This document shows, in pieces, positions 10,162 to 20,101 of a DNA stretch of 64,000 nt (position 1 is its first letter; each line of letters opens with the position of its first letter). The notes below the pieces were generated by a model. It had not been told where the DNA came from. It ran no database searches and was given only the letters and a program-made list of their open reading frames with translations. The position numbers were made by a program, and so were the translations under genes. The stretch comes from an uncultured Glaciecola sp. (GTDB taxonomy: Bacteria > Pseudomonadota > Gammaproteobacteria > Enterobacterales > Alteromonadaceae). The DNA lies in assembly GCF_937770335.1 (NCBI RefSeq), contig NZ_CALJHY010000014.1, positions 1-64,000 on the forward strand, written 5' to 3'.

Positions 10162-13155
10162 TTACTCTAACGTAATAACATTAACTGATTTAAGATTAGT
10201 GTAATCAGTCCATTTAATAATTAACTTCATTTGCGGACTTGTTTCGCTCACGTTTGAGTCACTAGCAGCGCTCTGCGCATGCGGAATGTCTGTAACTGAA
10301 TTCCAGATCACATCTTGTCTTTTTAAGTTGGCTTTGTCGTTATGCCAAATAACACCGTCTGTCATTTGCTCATCCGACTTAACACTGTCGTTATGCCAAA
10401 TAACGCCGTCTGTCATTCTATTATCTGACTTAACACTGTCGTTATGCCAAATAACGCCGTCTGTCATTTGCTCATCCGACTTAACACTGTCGTTATGCCA
10501 AATAACACCGTCTGTCATTCTATTATCTGACTTAACACTGTCGTTATGCCAAATAACACCGTCTGTCATTTGCTCATCCGACTTAACACTGTCGTTATGC
10601 CAAATAACACCGTCTGTCATTCTATTATCTGACTTAACACTGTCGTTATGCCAAATAACACCGTCTGTCATTCTATTATCTGACTTAACACTGTCGTTAT
10701 GCCAAATAACACCGTCTGTCATTCTATTATCTGACTTAACACTGTCGTTATGCCAAATAACACCGTCTGTCATTCTATTATCTGACTTAACACTGTCGTT
10801 ATGCCAAATAACGCCGTCTGTCATTTGCTCATCCGACTTAACACTGTCGTTATGCCAAATAACACCGTCTGTCATTCTATTATCTGACTTAACACTGTCG
10901 TTATGCCAAATAACGCCGTCTGTCATTTGCTCATCCGACTTAACACTGTCGTTATGCCAAATAACGCCGTCTGTCATTTGCTCATCCGACTTAACACTGT
11001 CGTTATGCCAAATAACGCCGTCTGTCATTTGCTCATCCGACTTAACACTGTCGTTATGCCAAATAACGCCGTCTGTCATTTGCTCACCCGACTTAACACT
11101 GTCGTTATGCCAAATAACACCGTCTGTCATTTGCTCATCCGACTTAACATTGTCGTTATGCCAAATAACACCGTCTGTCATTCTATTATCTGACTTAACA
11201 CTGTCGTTATGCCAAATAACACCGTCTGTCATTTGCTCATCCGACTTAACACTGTCGTTATGCCAAATAACGCCGTCTGTCATTTGCTCATCCGACTTAA
11301 CACTGTCGTTATGCCAAATAACGCCGTCTGTCATTTGCTCATCCGACTTAACACTGTCGTTATGCCAAATAACGCCGTCTGTCATTTGCTCACCTGACTT
11401 AACACTGTCGTTATGCCAAATAACACCGTCTGTCATTCTATTATCTGACTTAACACTGTCGTTATGCCAAATAACACCGTCTGTCATTTGCTCACCTGAC
11501 TTAACACTGTCGTTATGCCAAATAACACCGTCTGTCATTCTATTATCTGACTTAACACTGTCGTTATGCCAAATAACACCGTCTGTCATTCTATTATCTG
11601 ACTTAACACTGTCGTTATGCCAAATAACGCCGTCTGTCATTTGCTCATCCGACTTAACACTGTCGTTATGCCAAATAACACCATTCGCTCGCTTATCCTC
11701 GCCCAACGTAAACTGGTTAGTTTTTTCATTGAATCTGGCCGGACCAAAATAGTGGCTTCTTAGATTTATATCGTTCGCAATATTTAAATTGCTGTTCGCG
11801 CAACCAACTGCCGTTGAGTCAATTGCAGCTGCAGCATTAATAAGGCCTGCTCCTTGAGCGAAAACACTAAACGCTAATTCACCGTTTGCTTTCTTGGCCT
11901 GTGACGCGGTCGACATTAAACGGCATTTAATTTCATCTGGTGTCAAACTTGGATCTTGTTGAATCATTAATGCAACAACACCCGCCGCAACAGCGGTGGC
12001 TTGTGATGTACCTGAGATGCCTGAAGTTTCATTTTTATTAGATAACTGGCTGTTACCAGCGACAAGTCCTTTAATATTTGTTCCTGGTGCAAGCACTTCA
12101 GGTTTCATAAAGCCTTCGACTGTCGGCCCAAAGCTAGAAAATGAAGCGACAATATCGTCCGACGCATCTAATGGAGTGTGATTGTCGTCCATTGCACCAA
12201 CAGTAATAACGTAAGGGTTGTTGCCTGGAACACCAACACTCATATGCTTGTTGCCACCATTACCAGCAGGGGCAATAACTGTGATGCCATTATCCCAGGC
12301 TCGCATTAGTGCTTGGTTAATTGGATCTTCCCAGTAAAATGAAGTTGCAGGAAAACTAAAAGCAACATTGAGAACTCGAATATTTAGGCTGTCTCTATTT
12401 TCGATTGCATATTCAATGCTTTGTAAAACAGATGAGTAAGAAGCTTCTCCTTTCTCATCAAATGCTTTAATCATCACTAAATCCACATCAGGTGCAACAC
12501 CGCTGTGCGCGCCTGTTGGTGCACCGTACTGATCAAAAACACGAGTACTGTCAGCTAAAATACTAGCCATGTGCGAGCCATGCCCATTTAAATCTTGAGT
12601 ACCTGACGCGTCTTCACCTAATGCATTAACGACGGTTATACGTCTCTCTAATCCCGCTGTATTTTGGTTTAACGCTGAAAATTGACTAAGCCCACTATCA
12701 ATAATGGCTACTGTAACGCCTTTGCCAGTGACTCCAACTTTATGAAGCTCATTAGCACCGATTTGCGCTGGAATTTTTGAGTTACGAGATGCATGCTGTG
12801 TTGCTAAACCGCTTTGCGTCAGCGCTATATTGTTATTAGCAGACAAACTAACCTGGTTGTCTTCATTAAAGAAACGGATCATTGCGTTTCGTGACGCAAT
12901 ACCCTGAACTTGTTCATCAGTTAGTTTGGCTGAAACAGCTTGGATAAGTTTGAATTCATGGATAATTACCCCATTTTCAGCTTGAATGGCAGAAACTAGT
13001 GCTGGGCGACTTGCTCCTTGCAATATATATTCTTCACCACTTGTATAAGTTGTCACTCCCCATGCTGCGGCTGTGAATGCCAATGCGCTACCCAATATAG
13101 CAGAGGTTATTTTGTTAACTCTTCGTGATTTTGTAATTTTTTCGAGATTGCCCAT
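10162..13155 (-). CDS. Secreted S8 (subtilisin-like) serine protease with about 27 tandem C-terminal repeats
   Basis: A 997-residue exported protease. It has an N-terminal hydrophobic signal or anchor (about residues 15-33), a propeptide-like region (about 40-125), and an S8 catalytic domain (about 135-450) with Asp153 (AIIDSG), His192 (NGHGSH), oxyanion Asn299 and Ser384 (SGTSQA). All catalytic residues are intact. Residues about 490-940 are tandem 17-residue units built on TDGVIWHNDSVKS plus a four-residue variable end, followed by a degenerate VIWN copy and a short tail without a recognisable sorting domain. Subtilases with VIW/VWG-type C-terminal repeats are known in bacteria, but I do not know a described function for this unit. 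The gene is monocistronic, with a terminator after it and a long AT-rich region before it. Confidence 0.9.
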   Translation of the reverse strand: MGNLEKITKSRRVNKITSAILGSALAFTAAAWGVTTYTSGEEYILQGASRPALVSAIQAENGVIIHEFKLIQAVSAKLTDEQVQGIASRNAMIRFFNEDNQVSLSANNNIALTQSGLATQHASRNSKIPAQIGANELHKVGVTGKGVTVAIIDSGLSQFSALNQNTAGLERRITVVNALGEDASGTQDLNGHGSHMASILADSTRVFDQYGAPTGAHSGVAPDVDLVMIKAFDEKGEASYSSVLQSIEYAIENRDSLNIRVLNVAFSFPATSFYWEDPINQALMRAWDNGITVIAPAGNGGNKHMSVGVPGNNPYVITVGAMDDNHTPLDASDDIVASFSSFGPTVEGFMKPEVLAPGTNIKGLVAGNSQLSNKNETSGISGTSQATAVAAGVVALMIQQDPSLTPDEIKCRLMSTASQAKKANGELAFSVFAQGAGLINAAAAIDSTAVGCANSNLNIANDINLRSHYFGPARFNEKTNQFTLGEDKRANGVIWHNDSVKSDEQMTDGVIWHNDSVKSDNRMTDGVIWHNDSVKSDNRMTDGVIWHNDSVKSGEQMTDGVIWHNDSVKSDNRMTDGVIWHNDSVKSGEQMTDGVIWHNDSVKSDEQMTDGVIWHNDSVKSDEQMTDGVIWHNDSVKSDEQMTDGVIWHNDSVKSDNRMTDGVIWHNDNVKSDEQMTDGVIWHNDSVKSGEQMTDGVIWHNDSVKSDEQMTDGVIWHNDSVKSDEQMTDGVIWHNDSVKSDEQMTDGVIWHNDSVKSDNRMTDGVIWHNDSVKSDEQMTDGVIWHNDSVKSDNRMTDGVIWHNDSVKSDNRMTDGVIWHNDSVKSDNRMTDGVIWHNDSVKSDNRMTDGVIWHNDSVKSDEQMTDGVIWHNDSVKSDNRMTDGVIWHNDSVKSDEQMTDGVIWHNDSVKSDNRMTDGVIWHNDSVKSDEQMTDGVIWHNDKANLKRQDVIWNSVTDIPHAQSAASDSNVSETSPQMKLIIKWTDYTNLKSVNVITLE
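10336..11685 (-). repeat. 51-bp in-frame tandem repeat array (about 27 units) inside the subtilase gene
   Basis: About 27 units of 51 bp encode TDGVIWHNDSVKS followed by either DEQM/GEQM or DNRM. By my reading there are 14 EQM-type and 12 NRM-type units before the degenerate last one. The NRM end is linked to a GGT glycine codon in almost every copy, while EQM units mostly carry GGC. This points to two ancestral units shuffled by unequal recombination. Because 51 is divisible by three, gain or loss of units keeps the frame, and the antisense strand also stays open. Confidence 0.95.
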
Positions 13156-14007
13156 AACTAAATTCCAAAGTTGCGTTCGTTAATAAATAAGTCGGTAAGT
13201 TATTTGCAACTTCAATTTTGAAAACTGAATTGCACAGTGAATAACTCCGCCTTCAGTATGCGTCAAAATTTTGGCGTGTAAACCATAAAGATGAGTTAAA
13301 AACCCAAACGTTGATGCGCCATTATACTAAAAGCGCTTGTAACCCACTAAAAACGCATACTTATAGATGAAAATTCATACTCAATTAATTTTCAATTTAT
13401 TGAAATTCTTGTAATTACTGGTTGTTTTTTAATCAATTTACAGTCTAATTTAAACTTGGCGTCAATTTATTAACACCTCAACCACCTTTCAAATCGATCA
13501 TTTATTGAATTAACAAACTCAATAAATAAGAGAATCAAGCAACAAAATTATCTTTTTTAGTTATCTCTATTTAAAAGACTAAATTTAACTAATAAAAAAT
13601 AAATAACGAGTAAAAACAGCGGAATAATAAAAATAAGAGCGGAGGTCGTAGAAAAATTTTGACGGCGATTTAGAACGACCATTAAAGTTGATTAGAATTT
13701 AATCTTAGCTATAAAAGACAGTTATTTAGTAAAATTCTAACTTGAACAGTAAAATTCTATAAAAGGGAAGCATATTGATATAATAAATCAAAAAAATACG
13801 GCTTTTATGCAAAATCCATTCATTTCGTTGAGACAAATGAGCTGTTTTTACGAAAAAAAGACGATTTAATTCGAATAGTTAATCTGAGTAAATTAACGTC
13901 TGCGCTTTGGAGGACTGAATTAGAATGTTGCGAGGTTAGAATGTTATCTGATGACTTTTGAAGACCGATGAAAATCTAAAATACAGCCGATAAAAAATCG
14001 ATTAGTA
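13156..14007. other. 852-bp gene-free AT-rich region upstream of the subtilase
   Basis: Very AT-rich, with stop codons in all frames at short intervals and no recognisable RNA gene. It contains the promoter side of the minus-strand subtilase gene (near 13156-13400) and the 3' side of dnaB. I see no convincing terminator for dnaB and no coding remnant. Confidence 0.6.
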
Positions 14008-15396
14008 TTAGTATTCGTCTTCAAAAGCAGGCCCAGCATAATTATCAAAACGAGAAAATTGGCCTTGAAAAGTAAGCCTACTTGTACCAATTGGTCCATT
14101 TCGTTGCTTACCAATAATGATTTCTGCAATGCCTTTCATTTCAGAAGCTTCGTTATATACTTCATCTCGATAAATGAACATGATCAAATCGGCATCTTGC
14201 TCAATTGAACCCGACTCACGTAAATCCGAGTTAATAGGTCGTTTATCTGCTCGCTGTTCTAGAGTTCGGTTAAGCTGTGACAGAGCTACAACAGGAACTT
14301 CCAGTTCTTTTGCTAATGCTTTTAACGAACGTGATATCTCTGCAATTTCTAGCGTTCTATTTTCACTTAGCGAAGGTACCCGCATTAGCTGAAGGTAATC
14401 AATCATTATTAAGGAAAGACCACCTTTATCACGGGCTATCTTTCTTGCTCGTGTTCTCAGTTCCATTGGAGTGAGGCCTGAGGAGTCATCGATATAAAGA
14501 TTATCTTTCTTTTTCAATGTTTTGATCGTGCCGGACATTCTAGCCCACTCTTCATCATCTAGCTGAGCTGTTCGAATATGAGTTTGGTTTACTCTACTTA
14601 ACGATGCCAGCATTCTCATCATAATTTGCTCGGCAGGCATTTCAAGGCTGAAAACCAAAACAGGCTTGTCCTGCAGCATCATCGCATTTTCACATAAATT
14701 CATTGCGAAAGTGGTTTTACCCATTGAAGGACGAGCCGCAACAATAATCAAATCCGAACGTTGTAATCCACTAGTTTTAGTATCGAGATCTGTATAACCG
14801 GTTGATACACCTGTTATTTCTAAGCCTTGCTTAACTAGTTCATCGAGGCGATTAACCGTTTTTGTTAAAACCGTAGTGATGTCCTTCGGACCTTCGTTTT
14901 CACCAGTGCGTTTTTCGGCAATTTCGAAAACCTTCGATTCTGCGAAATCCAGAATGTCGGCACTATTTCTACCCTCAGGATTATAACCAACATCAGCAAT
15001 ATCATGGGCAACACCAATAAGCTCTCTGACGATAGCTCGCTCACGAATAACGCTAGCATAAGCCGATACGTTAGCGGCACTTGGTGTGTTTTTTGCCAAT
15101 TCGATAAGATAAGAGAAACCACCGGCTTCATCTAGTTTTCCACTTTGCGCTAACGTGTCTTTTACGGTAACCGTATCGACGGATTGATTGTTACCTAAGA
15201 GTTTTATAATCGCGCCAAAGATAGTCCGGTGTGAACGGTTATAAAAATCACTTTCTACTACAATTTCAGCTACTTTGTCCCATGAATCGGGTGCGATCAT
15301 CATACTGCCCAGCACAGATTGTTCCGCTTCGATGGAATGCGGGGGTATCTTAAGCTGTTCGACGTCGTCTTTTTTTGGTTTATCTTGAAATTTCAA
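14008..15396 (-). CDS. dnaB: Replicative DNA helicase DnaB
   Basis: Hexameric helicase that unwinds DNA ahead of the replisome and recruits DnaG primase. The 462-residue length is normal. The N-terminal domain starts at PPHSIEAEQSVLGSMM (about residue 18). The RecA-like C-terminal domain has Walker A ARPSMGKTT around residue 225, DYLQLM (Walker B region) and SQLNR. In many gammaproteobacteria dnaB directly follows rplI. Here rplI ends about 7 kb upstream on the same strand, with unrelated genes between. Confidence 0.96.
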   Translation of the reverse strand: MKFQDKPKKDDVEQLKIPPHSIEAEQSVLGSMMIAPDSWDKVAEIVVESDFYNRSHRTIFGAIIKLLGNNQSVDTVTVKDTLAQSGKLDEAGGFSYLIELAKNTPSAANVSAYASVIRERAIVRELIGVAHDIADVGYNPEGRNSADILDFAESKVFEIAEKRTGENEGPKDITTVLTKTVNRLDELVKQGLEITGVSTGYTDLDTKTSGLQRSDLIIVAARPSMGKTTFAMNLCENAMMLQDKPVLVFSLEMPAEQIMMRMLASLSRVNQTHIRTAQLDDEEWARMSGTIKTLKKKDNLYIDDSSGLTPMELRTRARKIARDKGGLSLIMIDYLQLMRVPSLSENRTLEIAEISRSLKALAKELEVPVVALSQLNRTLEQRADKRPINSDLRESGSIEQDADLIMFIYRDEVYNEASEMKGIAEIIIGKQRNGPIGTSRLTFQGQFSRFDNYAGPAFEDEY

Positions 15397-15562
15397 TTGC
15401 AGCGCATAGTTGTATTTTGAGCAGATTATTATGCGTGAAAAAAACCTCCTTGTCTGTTAAAAATATAAGGAAAATAAATAGTAAGTTTAATCTAGTACCG
15501 CAAACGATGTGAAGTCGGCTTGTGCAGTGTCTTTGCGCTGAATTATAAAAAATGAGTACCAA

Positions 15563-16747
15563 TTATAAAAGTACGGCCCCTATTGTTCCGCCAGCTATCA
15601 CGACTAGCCAAGGCGGCAATTTCCAGTACATTAATGCCCCAAAGGCTATTATGACACCAATAAAATCGTTTGTTGCTGATACGCCACCCACAAACACAGG
15701 TTGATATAGCGCTGCGAATAAAATACCAACAACGCTTGCATTTATACCTGCCAAGGCAGCTCTAATTCGTGGTCTTACTCTTACACTCTTCCAAAAAGGT
15801 AATACCGAATAAACTAGCAAAAATGATGGTAGGAATATCGAAAACAAGGCTAGCAATGCTCCAAAAACACCACTAATAGGTCCAGTTAATACGGCCCCTA
15901 AAAATGCCGAAAATGTAAATAATGGACCTGGAACAGCTTGCGTTGCTCCGTAACCAGCTAAGAACGCATCTTTTGTGACCCAACCTGTTTTTACCATTTC
16001 AGCTTCAAGTAGCGGGAGCACAACATGCCCTCCTCCAAATACTAAACTCCCTGAACGGAAAAATGCACTCACGACGTCAAGGATGGGTTGGTCAACGAAC
16101 AGTTGAATAATCGGAAGACCAAACAAAAATAAAGTAAAAACCAAAAACCACAATGCACCACTAAAACTGGAAATTGCAAATGCCAGCCGACTTTCAGTCA
16201 TATCCAAAGTTGGTTTAAATAACCAAACGCCAAGAAGACCAGCGAGAGCGATCATTGCCAATGGTATATAAACTGATTGAAAAAGTAATAATCCAACGGC
16301 AGAAAGCAGCATAATGGTAATACGAGTGTTATCAATACAAATGCTTTTCGCCATTCCCCAAACTGCTTGCGCAACGACTGCAACAGTGACAATTTTTAAT
16401 CCCGTTAACAAACCTAATGAAATAACATCGCCATAATTTGAATACCCTAGCGCTAGAATCAATAATAGTATGGCGGAGGGCATTGTGAATCCCAGCCAAG
16501 CAGCTAGCGATCCCAAATAACCAGCACGAGACAAGCCAATCGTTAGCCCAACTTGGCTACTCGCGGGTCCAGGCAAAAACTGACATAAAGCAACAATTTC
16601 AGAATAATCTGACTCAGTTATCCATCTTTTACGAACAACAAATTCTTCACGAAAAAACGCAATGTGGGCAACTGGACCGCCAAACGCAGTAAATCCGAGC
16701 TTCAAAAAAACTAAAAACACCTGAATTGACGAACGGAAATGATTCAT
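15563..16747 (-). CDS. chrA: Chromate transporter, ChrA family
   Basis: Inner-membrane protein of 394 residues with two homologous chromate-transport halves and about ten hydrophobic segments. The first half has the family signature FGGPVAHIAFFREEFV and the FLPGPASSQVG motif; the second half has FGGGHVVLPLLE and ATQAVPGPLFTFSAFLG. Members export chromate and give resistance. The start at 16747 is chosen because it forms a 4-bp ATGA overlap with the upstream gene's stop. An in-frame ATG at 16780 would add 11 residues and lie inside the upstream gene. Translational coupling to the hydrolase-like gene is likely. Confidence 0.9.
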   Translation of the reverse strand: MNHFRSSIQVFLVFLKLGFTAFGGPVAHIAFFREEFVVRKRWITESDYSEIVALCQFLPGPASSQVGLTIGLSRAGYLGSLAAWLGFTMPSAILLLILALGYSNYGDVISLGLLTGLKIVTVAVVAQAVWGMAKSICIDNTRITIMLLSAVGLLLFQSVYIPLAMIALAGLLGVWLFKPTLDMTESRLAFAISSFSGALWFLVFTLFLFGLPIIQLFVDQPILDVVSAFFRSGSLVFGGGHVVLPLLEAEMVKTGWVTKDAFLAGYGATQAVPGPLFTFSAFLGAVLTGPISGVFGALLALFSIFLPSFLLVYSVLPFWKSVRVRPRIRAALAGINASVVGILFAALYQPVFVGGVSATNDFIGVIIAFGALMYWKLPPWLVVIAGGTIGAVLL

Positions 16748-17370
16748 GACTTTCTTGACTCTTTTAATAGTACTTGCCAAATTGTTCGGCCTTTATCATT
16801 CATTGCTAATTTGAGCATCGGCATAGGCTGTCCATGATTAATATCGGCTTCAACAAAAAAGTGACTATGTGGTTGTAAGCGTGCGCCATACTGTCCGCCG
16901 ACCATGGCGATATAGTCAGTTGGGTCACGTTTTATCGGGTTTGCGTAAACACAAATATAGGTCTTAACATTATTAGCACTCTTTTTACTTGGTACCCTAT
17001 ATCGGCTACTGCGTTTTGCTTTGACAGGGTCAAGTGAAACAACGATGTTTGCTTTGATGTTAAGCTTGCGCAGCTCTCGCATAGCGACGTCTTTTGCGAC
17101 TGCTCCACCACGGCTATGTCCAACCAAGTTAATCCTAACAGAAGCACTTTTGAGTTTTTGTTTAACAATATCTTGGATGATTTTTTTCTTATCTAAATAG
17201 CCATAATATTTGCTTTCGCAATGAGGCCCCTTTTGTATATCAAAAGTAGCTTTAGCAGCTCCCATCAAATTAGTTGGTCCCCATTTAATGATGCCAAAAC
17301 GTTCACGAGTCTTATCCGCGCCACCGCCAATAAAATAGACTATATTCGATACTTGAATTATGCTTCTCAC
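16744..17370 (-). CDS. Putative alpha/beta-hydrolase (lipase-like) of unknown substrate
   Basis: A 208-residue protein without a clear signal peptide. It opens with a beta-strand VSNIVYFIGGGADK and has a nucleophile elbow LVGHSRGG near residues 83-90, followed by VSLDPV, a typical position for the acidic residue of an alpha/beta-hydrolase triad, and a histidine-rich stretch QPHSHFFVEADINHG that could supply the catalytic histidine. The order Ser-Asp-His fits a lipase or esterase. I do not recognise a named family. It overlaps chrA by 4 bp and should be cotranscribed with it. Confidence 0.6.
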   Translation of the reverse strand: MRSIIQVSNIVYFIGGGADKTRERFGIIKWGPTNLMGAAKATFDIQKGPHCESKYYGYLDKKKIIQDIVKQKLKSASVRINLVGHSRGGAVAKDVAMRELRKLNIKANIVVSLDPVKAKRSSRYRVPSKKSANNVKTYICVYANPIKRDPTDYIAMVGGQYGARLQPHSHFFVEADINHGQPMPMLKLAMNDKGRTIWQVLLKESRKS

Positions 17371-17624
17371 TCATCAATTTGGCCTAGTGCCGGAAATAAT
17401 ATAGTTATTTAATGAAACTTTCATGAACATTTCGTTAAATAAACTCCGACCATTTAATTGATACTTTCACACAGCCATGAAAAGTTGAAATATCTCCAGT
17501 ACCTGTTGGGTTAGAAGTGTTGAATTCTAACCGACGTCTGGGCCAAAATTTAGTCTTAGTTTGGGGCTTTTTAAGTCTTCAATCTATTTCAATTTTCAAC
17601 GTAACGATATAAGGAAAAGTAAAC

Positions 17625-18248
17625 ATGTTAGTTGACGCTTTATTTGCAGGTAAGCCTCAAGCCTTTGGACCTCGACAGTCGCCAAGTAGCATTATTAAGG
17701 ATCAATTCGAGCAACTCCATATCGAATTAAACGGCGCTAGTGAAGACGAGCAGGGAAACAAAAAATTACATGGTGGCCCGGAAATGGCAGTGCATCAATA
17801 CTCTCAAGAAAGTTATGAAGCGCTAAAGAAACAATTTCCTAATATTGCTCACAACCTAATTTTTGGCAGTATTGGAGAAAACATCTCTGCTCAAACAATG
17901 AATGATGAAAATGTGTTTATTGGCGATACTTATCGTATTGGCGGCGTTGTATTGCAAGTTAACTCACCCCGCGCTCCATGCTCTAAAATCAACCAGCGAT
18001 ATGGCGTCAAAAATATGGATTTGTTTATTGCCGAAAAAGGCATAACGGGATGGTACTACCGAGTTATCGAAACCGGAATCATGCAGGTTGGTGACCGCAT
18101 AACACTAGAACATCGTTTGCAAAAAACTAAGTCCGTTCGCGATATTATGCGCTTGGTTCGCAGTAAAAATAAGAACATGTCCCAGATAATAGAAGCAGCT
18201 GCAATTAACGGTCTAGCAGCTGAATGGCTTAGGAAGCTTAAAAAATAG
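17625..18248 (+). CDS. yiiM: MOSC domain protein, YiiM type
   Basis: A 207-residue cytosolic protein with a MOSC domain (about residues 1-150) and the C-terminal three-helix domain typical of YiiM. The conserved motifs KLHGGPEMAVHQY, FGSIGENI and the cysteine in NSPRAPCSK, which ligates molybdopterin in related proteins, are present. E. coli YiiM reduces 6-N-hydroxylaminopurine using molybdenum cofactor, so a detoxifying reductase role is likely. AAGGA precedes the start by 8 bp. It stands alone between divergent and convergent neighbours. Confidence 0.85.
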   Translation: MLVDALFAGKPQAFGPRQSPSSIIKDQFEQLHIELNGASEDEQGNKKLHGGPEMAVHQYSQESYEALKKQFPNIAHNLIFGSIGENISAQTMNDENVFIGDTYRIGGVVLQVNSPRAPCSKINQRYGVKNMDLFIAEKGITGWYYRVIETGIMQVGDRITLEHRLQKTKSVRDIMRLVRSKNKNMSQIIEAAAINGLAAEWLRKLKK

Positions 18249-18458
18249 TTCGTTCTCTTTATTGTCTCGCTTTATTATCACTCTTTTATAGCGACTATTT
18301 ATAATCACGCTGACTATACCAGCACTTTGTATAGCGACTTTATAAGCGCGGGTCAACCAGCGATTATTATGGATGAGGCTGCATCGTGCCTTTTTTGTTT
18401 ATATAAGTCGAATTGGCATCAAATGAAGCTCAATTTATTTACCGTTGCTTTGTAGTTA

Positions 18459-19475
18459 TTATGCAAACCAATGTCGGGTGCGATTAACAAACCAGACCAA
18501 CGACAACATAACAGGCACTTCAACTAACACACCAACAACCGTAGCAAGTGCAGCGCCTGAATGCAGGCCAAATAGCGATATTGCAACAGCTACGGCCAAT
18601 TCAAAGAAGTTTGACGTACCAATCATACAGGCAGGAGCAGCAACATTGTGCGGTAGTTTCATACGTTTTGCGAGCCAATATGCAAGAGCAAATATACCGT
18701 AAGTTTGAATAAGTAACGGAATGGCAATAAGTACGATCGCTTCAGGTTTGGATAATATGGTCTCAGCCTGAAACCCAAATAACAGTGTCACTGTCGCCAG
18801 CAATCCTAATATTGACCACGGTTTTATTTTACTGAGAAATTCGTTCAACTTTGAATGGTCATTGCCATTATCTAATTTTTTGCGCGTAAACGCCCCTGCG
18901 ATAAGAGGCACTAGGACATACAGCACAACTGATAGTAAGAGCGTATCCCAGGGCACCGTAATATTTGTCATACCAAGTAAAAAGCCAGCAATTGGGGCAA
19001 AGGCAAAAATCATGATGACATCGTTTATAGAAACCTGAACTAAAGTGTAATTAGGGTCACCTTTAGTCAATTGGCTCCATACAAATACCATCGCTGTGCA
19101 GGGCGCTACACCAAGCAAAATCATTCCTGCAATGTATTCCGTGGCGGTTTCAGGGTCAACCCAATCGGCAAACAGTACTTTAAAAAACAACCAACCAAGA
19201 AAAGCCATAGTAAACGGCTTAATCAACCAGTTGATGACAAGCGTTAGGATCAAGCCTTTTGGCTTTTTCCCTACATCTTTAATCGATGTAAAATCAATCT
19301 GTACCATCATTGGGTAAATCATTAACCAAATAAGAATGGCAATAACAATATTAACATGAGCAAATTCAAGCTCTGCGATTATGGAGAAGGCATCGGGTAT
19401 TATAGTACCCGCAAAAATACCGACAAGAATGGCAAGTCCGACCCATACAGATAAATAACGTTCAAATAGACCCAT
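18459..19475 (-). CDS. acr3: Arsenite efflux transporter, ACR3 family
   Basis: A 338-residue inner-membrane carrier of the BART superfamily with about ten transmembrane segments, the usual length for bacterial Acr3. It keeps the catalytic cysteine motif [15 protein letters not shown] and the paired half motif [13 protein letters not shown]. It exports As(III) with the proton motive force. Its start overlaps the arsC stop (TAATG), so the two are translationally coupled. No arsR repressor gene is visible in this window, which is unusual for ars loci. Confidence 0.93.
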   Translation of the reverse strand: MGLFERYLSVWVGLAILVGIFAGTIIPDAFSIIAELEFAHVNIVIAILIWLMIYPMMVQIDFTSIKDVGKKPKGLILTLVINWLIKPFTMAFLGWLFFKVLFADWVDPETATEYIAGMILLGVAPCTAMVFVWSQLTKGDPNYTLVQVSINDVIMIFAFAPIAGFLLGMTNITVPWDTLLLSVVLYVLVPLIAGAFTRKKLDNGNDHSKLNEFLSKIKPWSILGLLATVTLLFGFQAETILSKPEAIVLIAIPLLIQTYGIFALAYWLAKRMKLPHNVAAPACMIGTSNFFELAVAVAISLFGLHSGAALATVVGVLVEVPVMLSLVWFVNRTRHWFA

Positions 19476-19954
19476 TAGAGATTACCGTCATTAATCAAAT
19501 TGGTAAGGGCGACTCTGAGTTCAGCTTTATCGAGTCTATTATCGGCAATCGTTTTTAATTTTTTTACTCGCACTGCTATTTTGTCAATACAGGCTAAGAA
19601 TGCATCCTCTACTGCCGCTTCATCACCTTCTACTTTTGATGGGTCACTCAGTCCCCAATGTACTTTTATGCTATTAGTAAAATAGATAGGACAAGTTTCA
19701 CCTGCTGCAGAGTCACAAACAGTGACAACAACATCAGGTTCGAAGTCTTCAAAGTCATCCCAAGACTGACTCTGTAAATCTTGGGTCAAATACCCTGCCT
19801 GCTTTAAATACTTCAGTGAAAGCGGATGAACGATTCCAGCAGGCTGACTACCCGCACTTCTAGCCTCAATGACATCGCCGGCTATGCCGTTCGTGATCGC
19901 TTCAGACAATATGCTCCGACATCTGTTATGTGTGCATATGTAGAGTATTTTCAT
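19475..19954 (-). CDS. arsC: Arsenate reductase ArsC, low-molecular-weight-phosphatase type
   Basis: A 159-residue cytosolic enzyme that reduces As(V) to As(III) for export by Acr3. The phosphatase-like loop C7-THNRC-R13 is intact, and the CDSAAGETC segment supplies Cys80 and Cys88 for the thioredoxin-coupled disulfide cascade. A long C-terminal helical part follows, as in many proteobacterial versions. It is the first gene of a two-gene unit with acr3. The 147-bp gap upstream contains the terminator of the thiolase gene, so it probably has its own promoter there. Confidence 0.92.
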   Translation of the reverse strand: MKILYICTHNRCRSILSEAITNGIAGDVIEARSAGSQPAGIVHPLSLKYLKQAGYLTQDLQSQSWDDFEDFEPDVVVTVCDSAAGETCPIYFTNSIKVHWGLSDPSKVEGDEAAVEDAFLACIDKIAVRVKKLKTIADNRLDKAELRVALTNLINDGNL

Positions 19955-20029
19955 TTTTTAATAGCCTTTAATTTAGAACATGAGAGAAACAAGTACCACT
20001 GATATCGAATGATACCCCCTAAAAACAGA

Positions 20030-20061
20030 AAACCCCTAAAAGTTTTAACTTTTAGGGGTTT
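20030..20061 (-). terminator. Rho-independent terminator of the thiolase gene
   Basis: A perfect 15-bp inverted repeat (20030-20044 and 20047-20061) is followed on the minus strand by TTTTCTGTTTTT. It lies 40 bp after the thiolase stop and insulates arsC-acr3 from it. Confidence 0.85.
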
Positions 20062-20101
20062 ATAACCAAATTAACGCACTCTACATGCGTATTAATAGGT
20101 G

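Noticed and set aside
10336..11685. CRISPR array
   Set aside because: The units are contiguous, without spacers of differing sequence, in frame with a protein-coding gene and adjacent to no cas genes.
10286..11752. Long plus-strand open frame of 488 codons across the repeat array, and shorter ones inside it
   Set aside because: It is the antisense of the 51-bp repeats. A repeat divisible by three without stops keeps several frames open. It has no ribosome binding site, and its product is a meaningless repeat.
15380..15562. Minus-strand 60-codon frame before dnaB
   Set aside because: It overlaps the dnaB start region in another phase and looks like leader sequence only.
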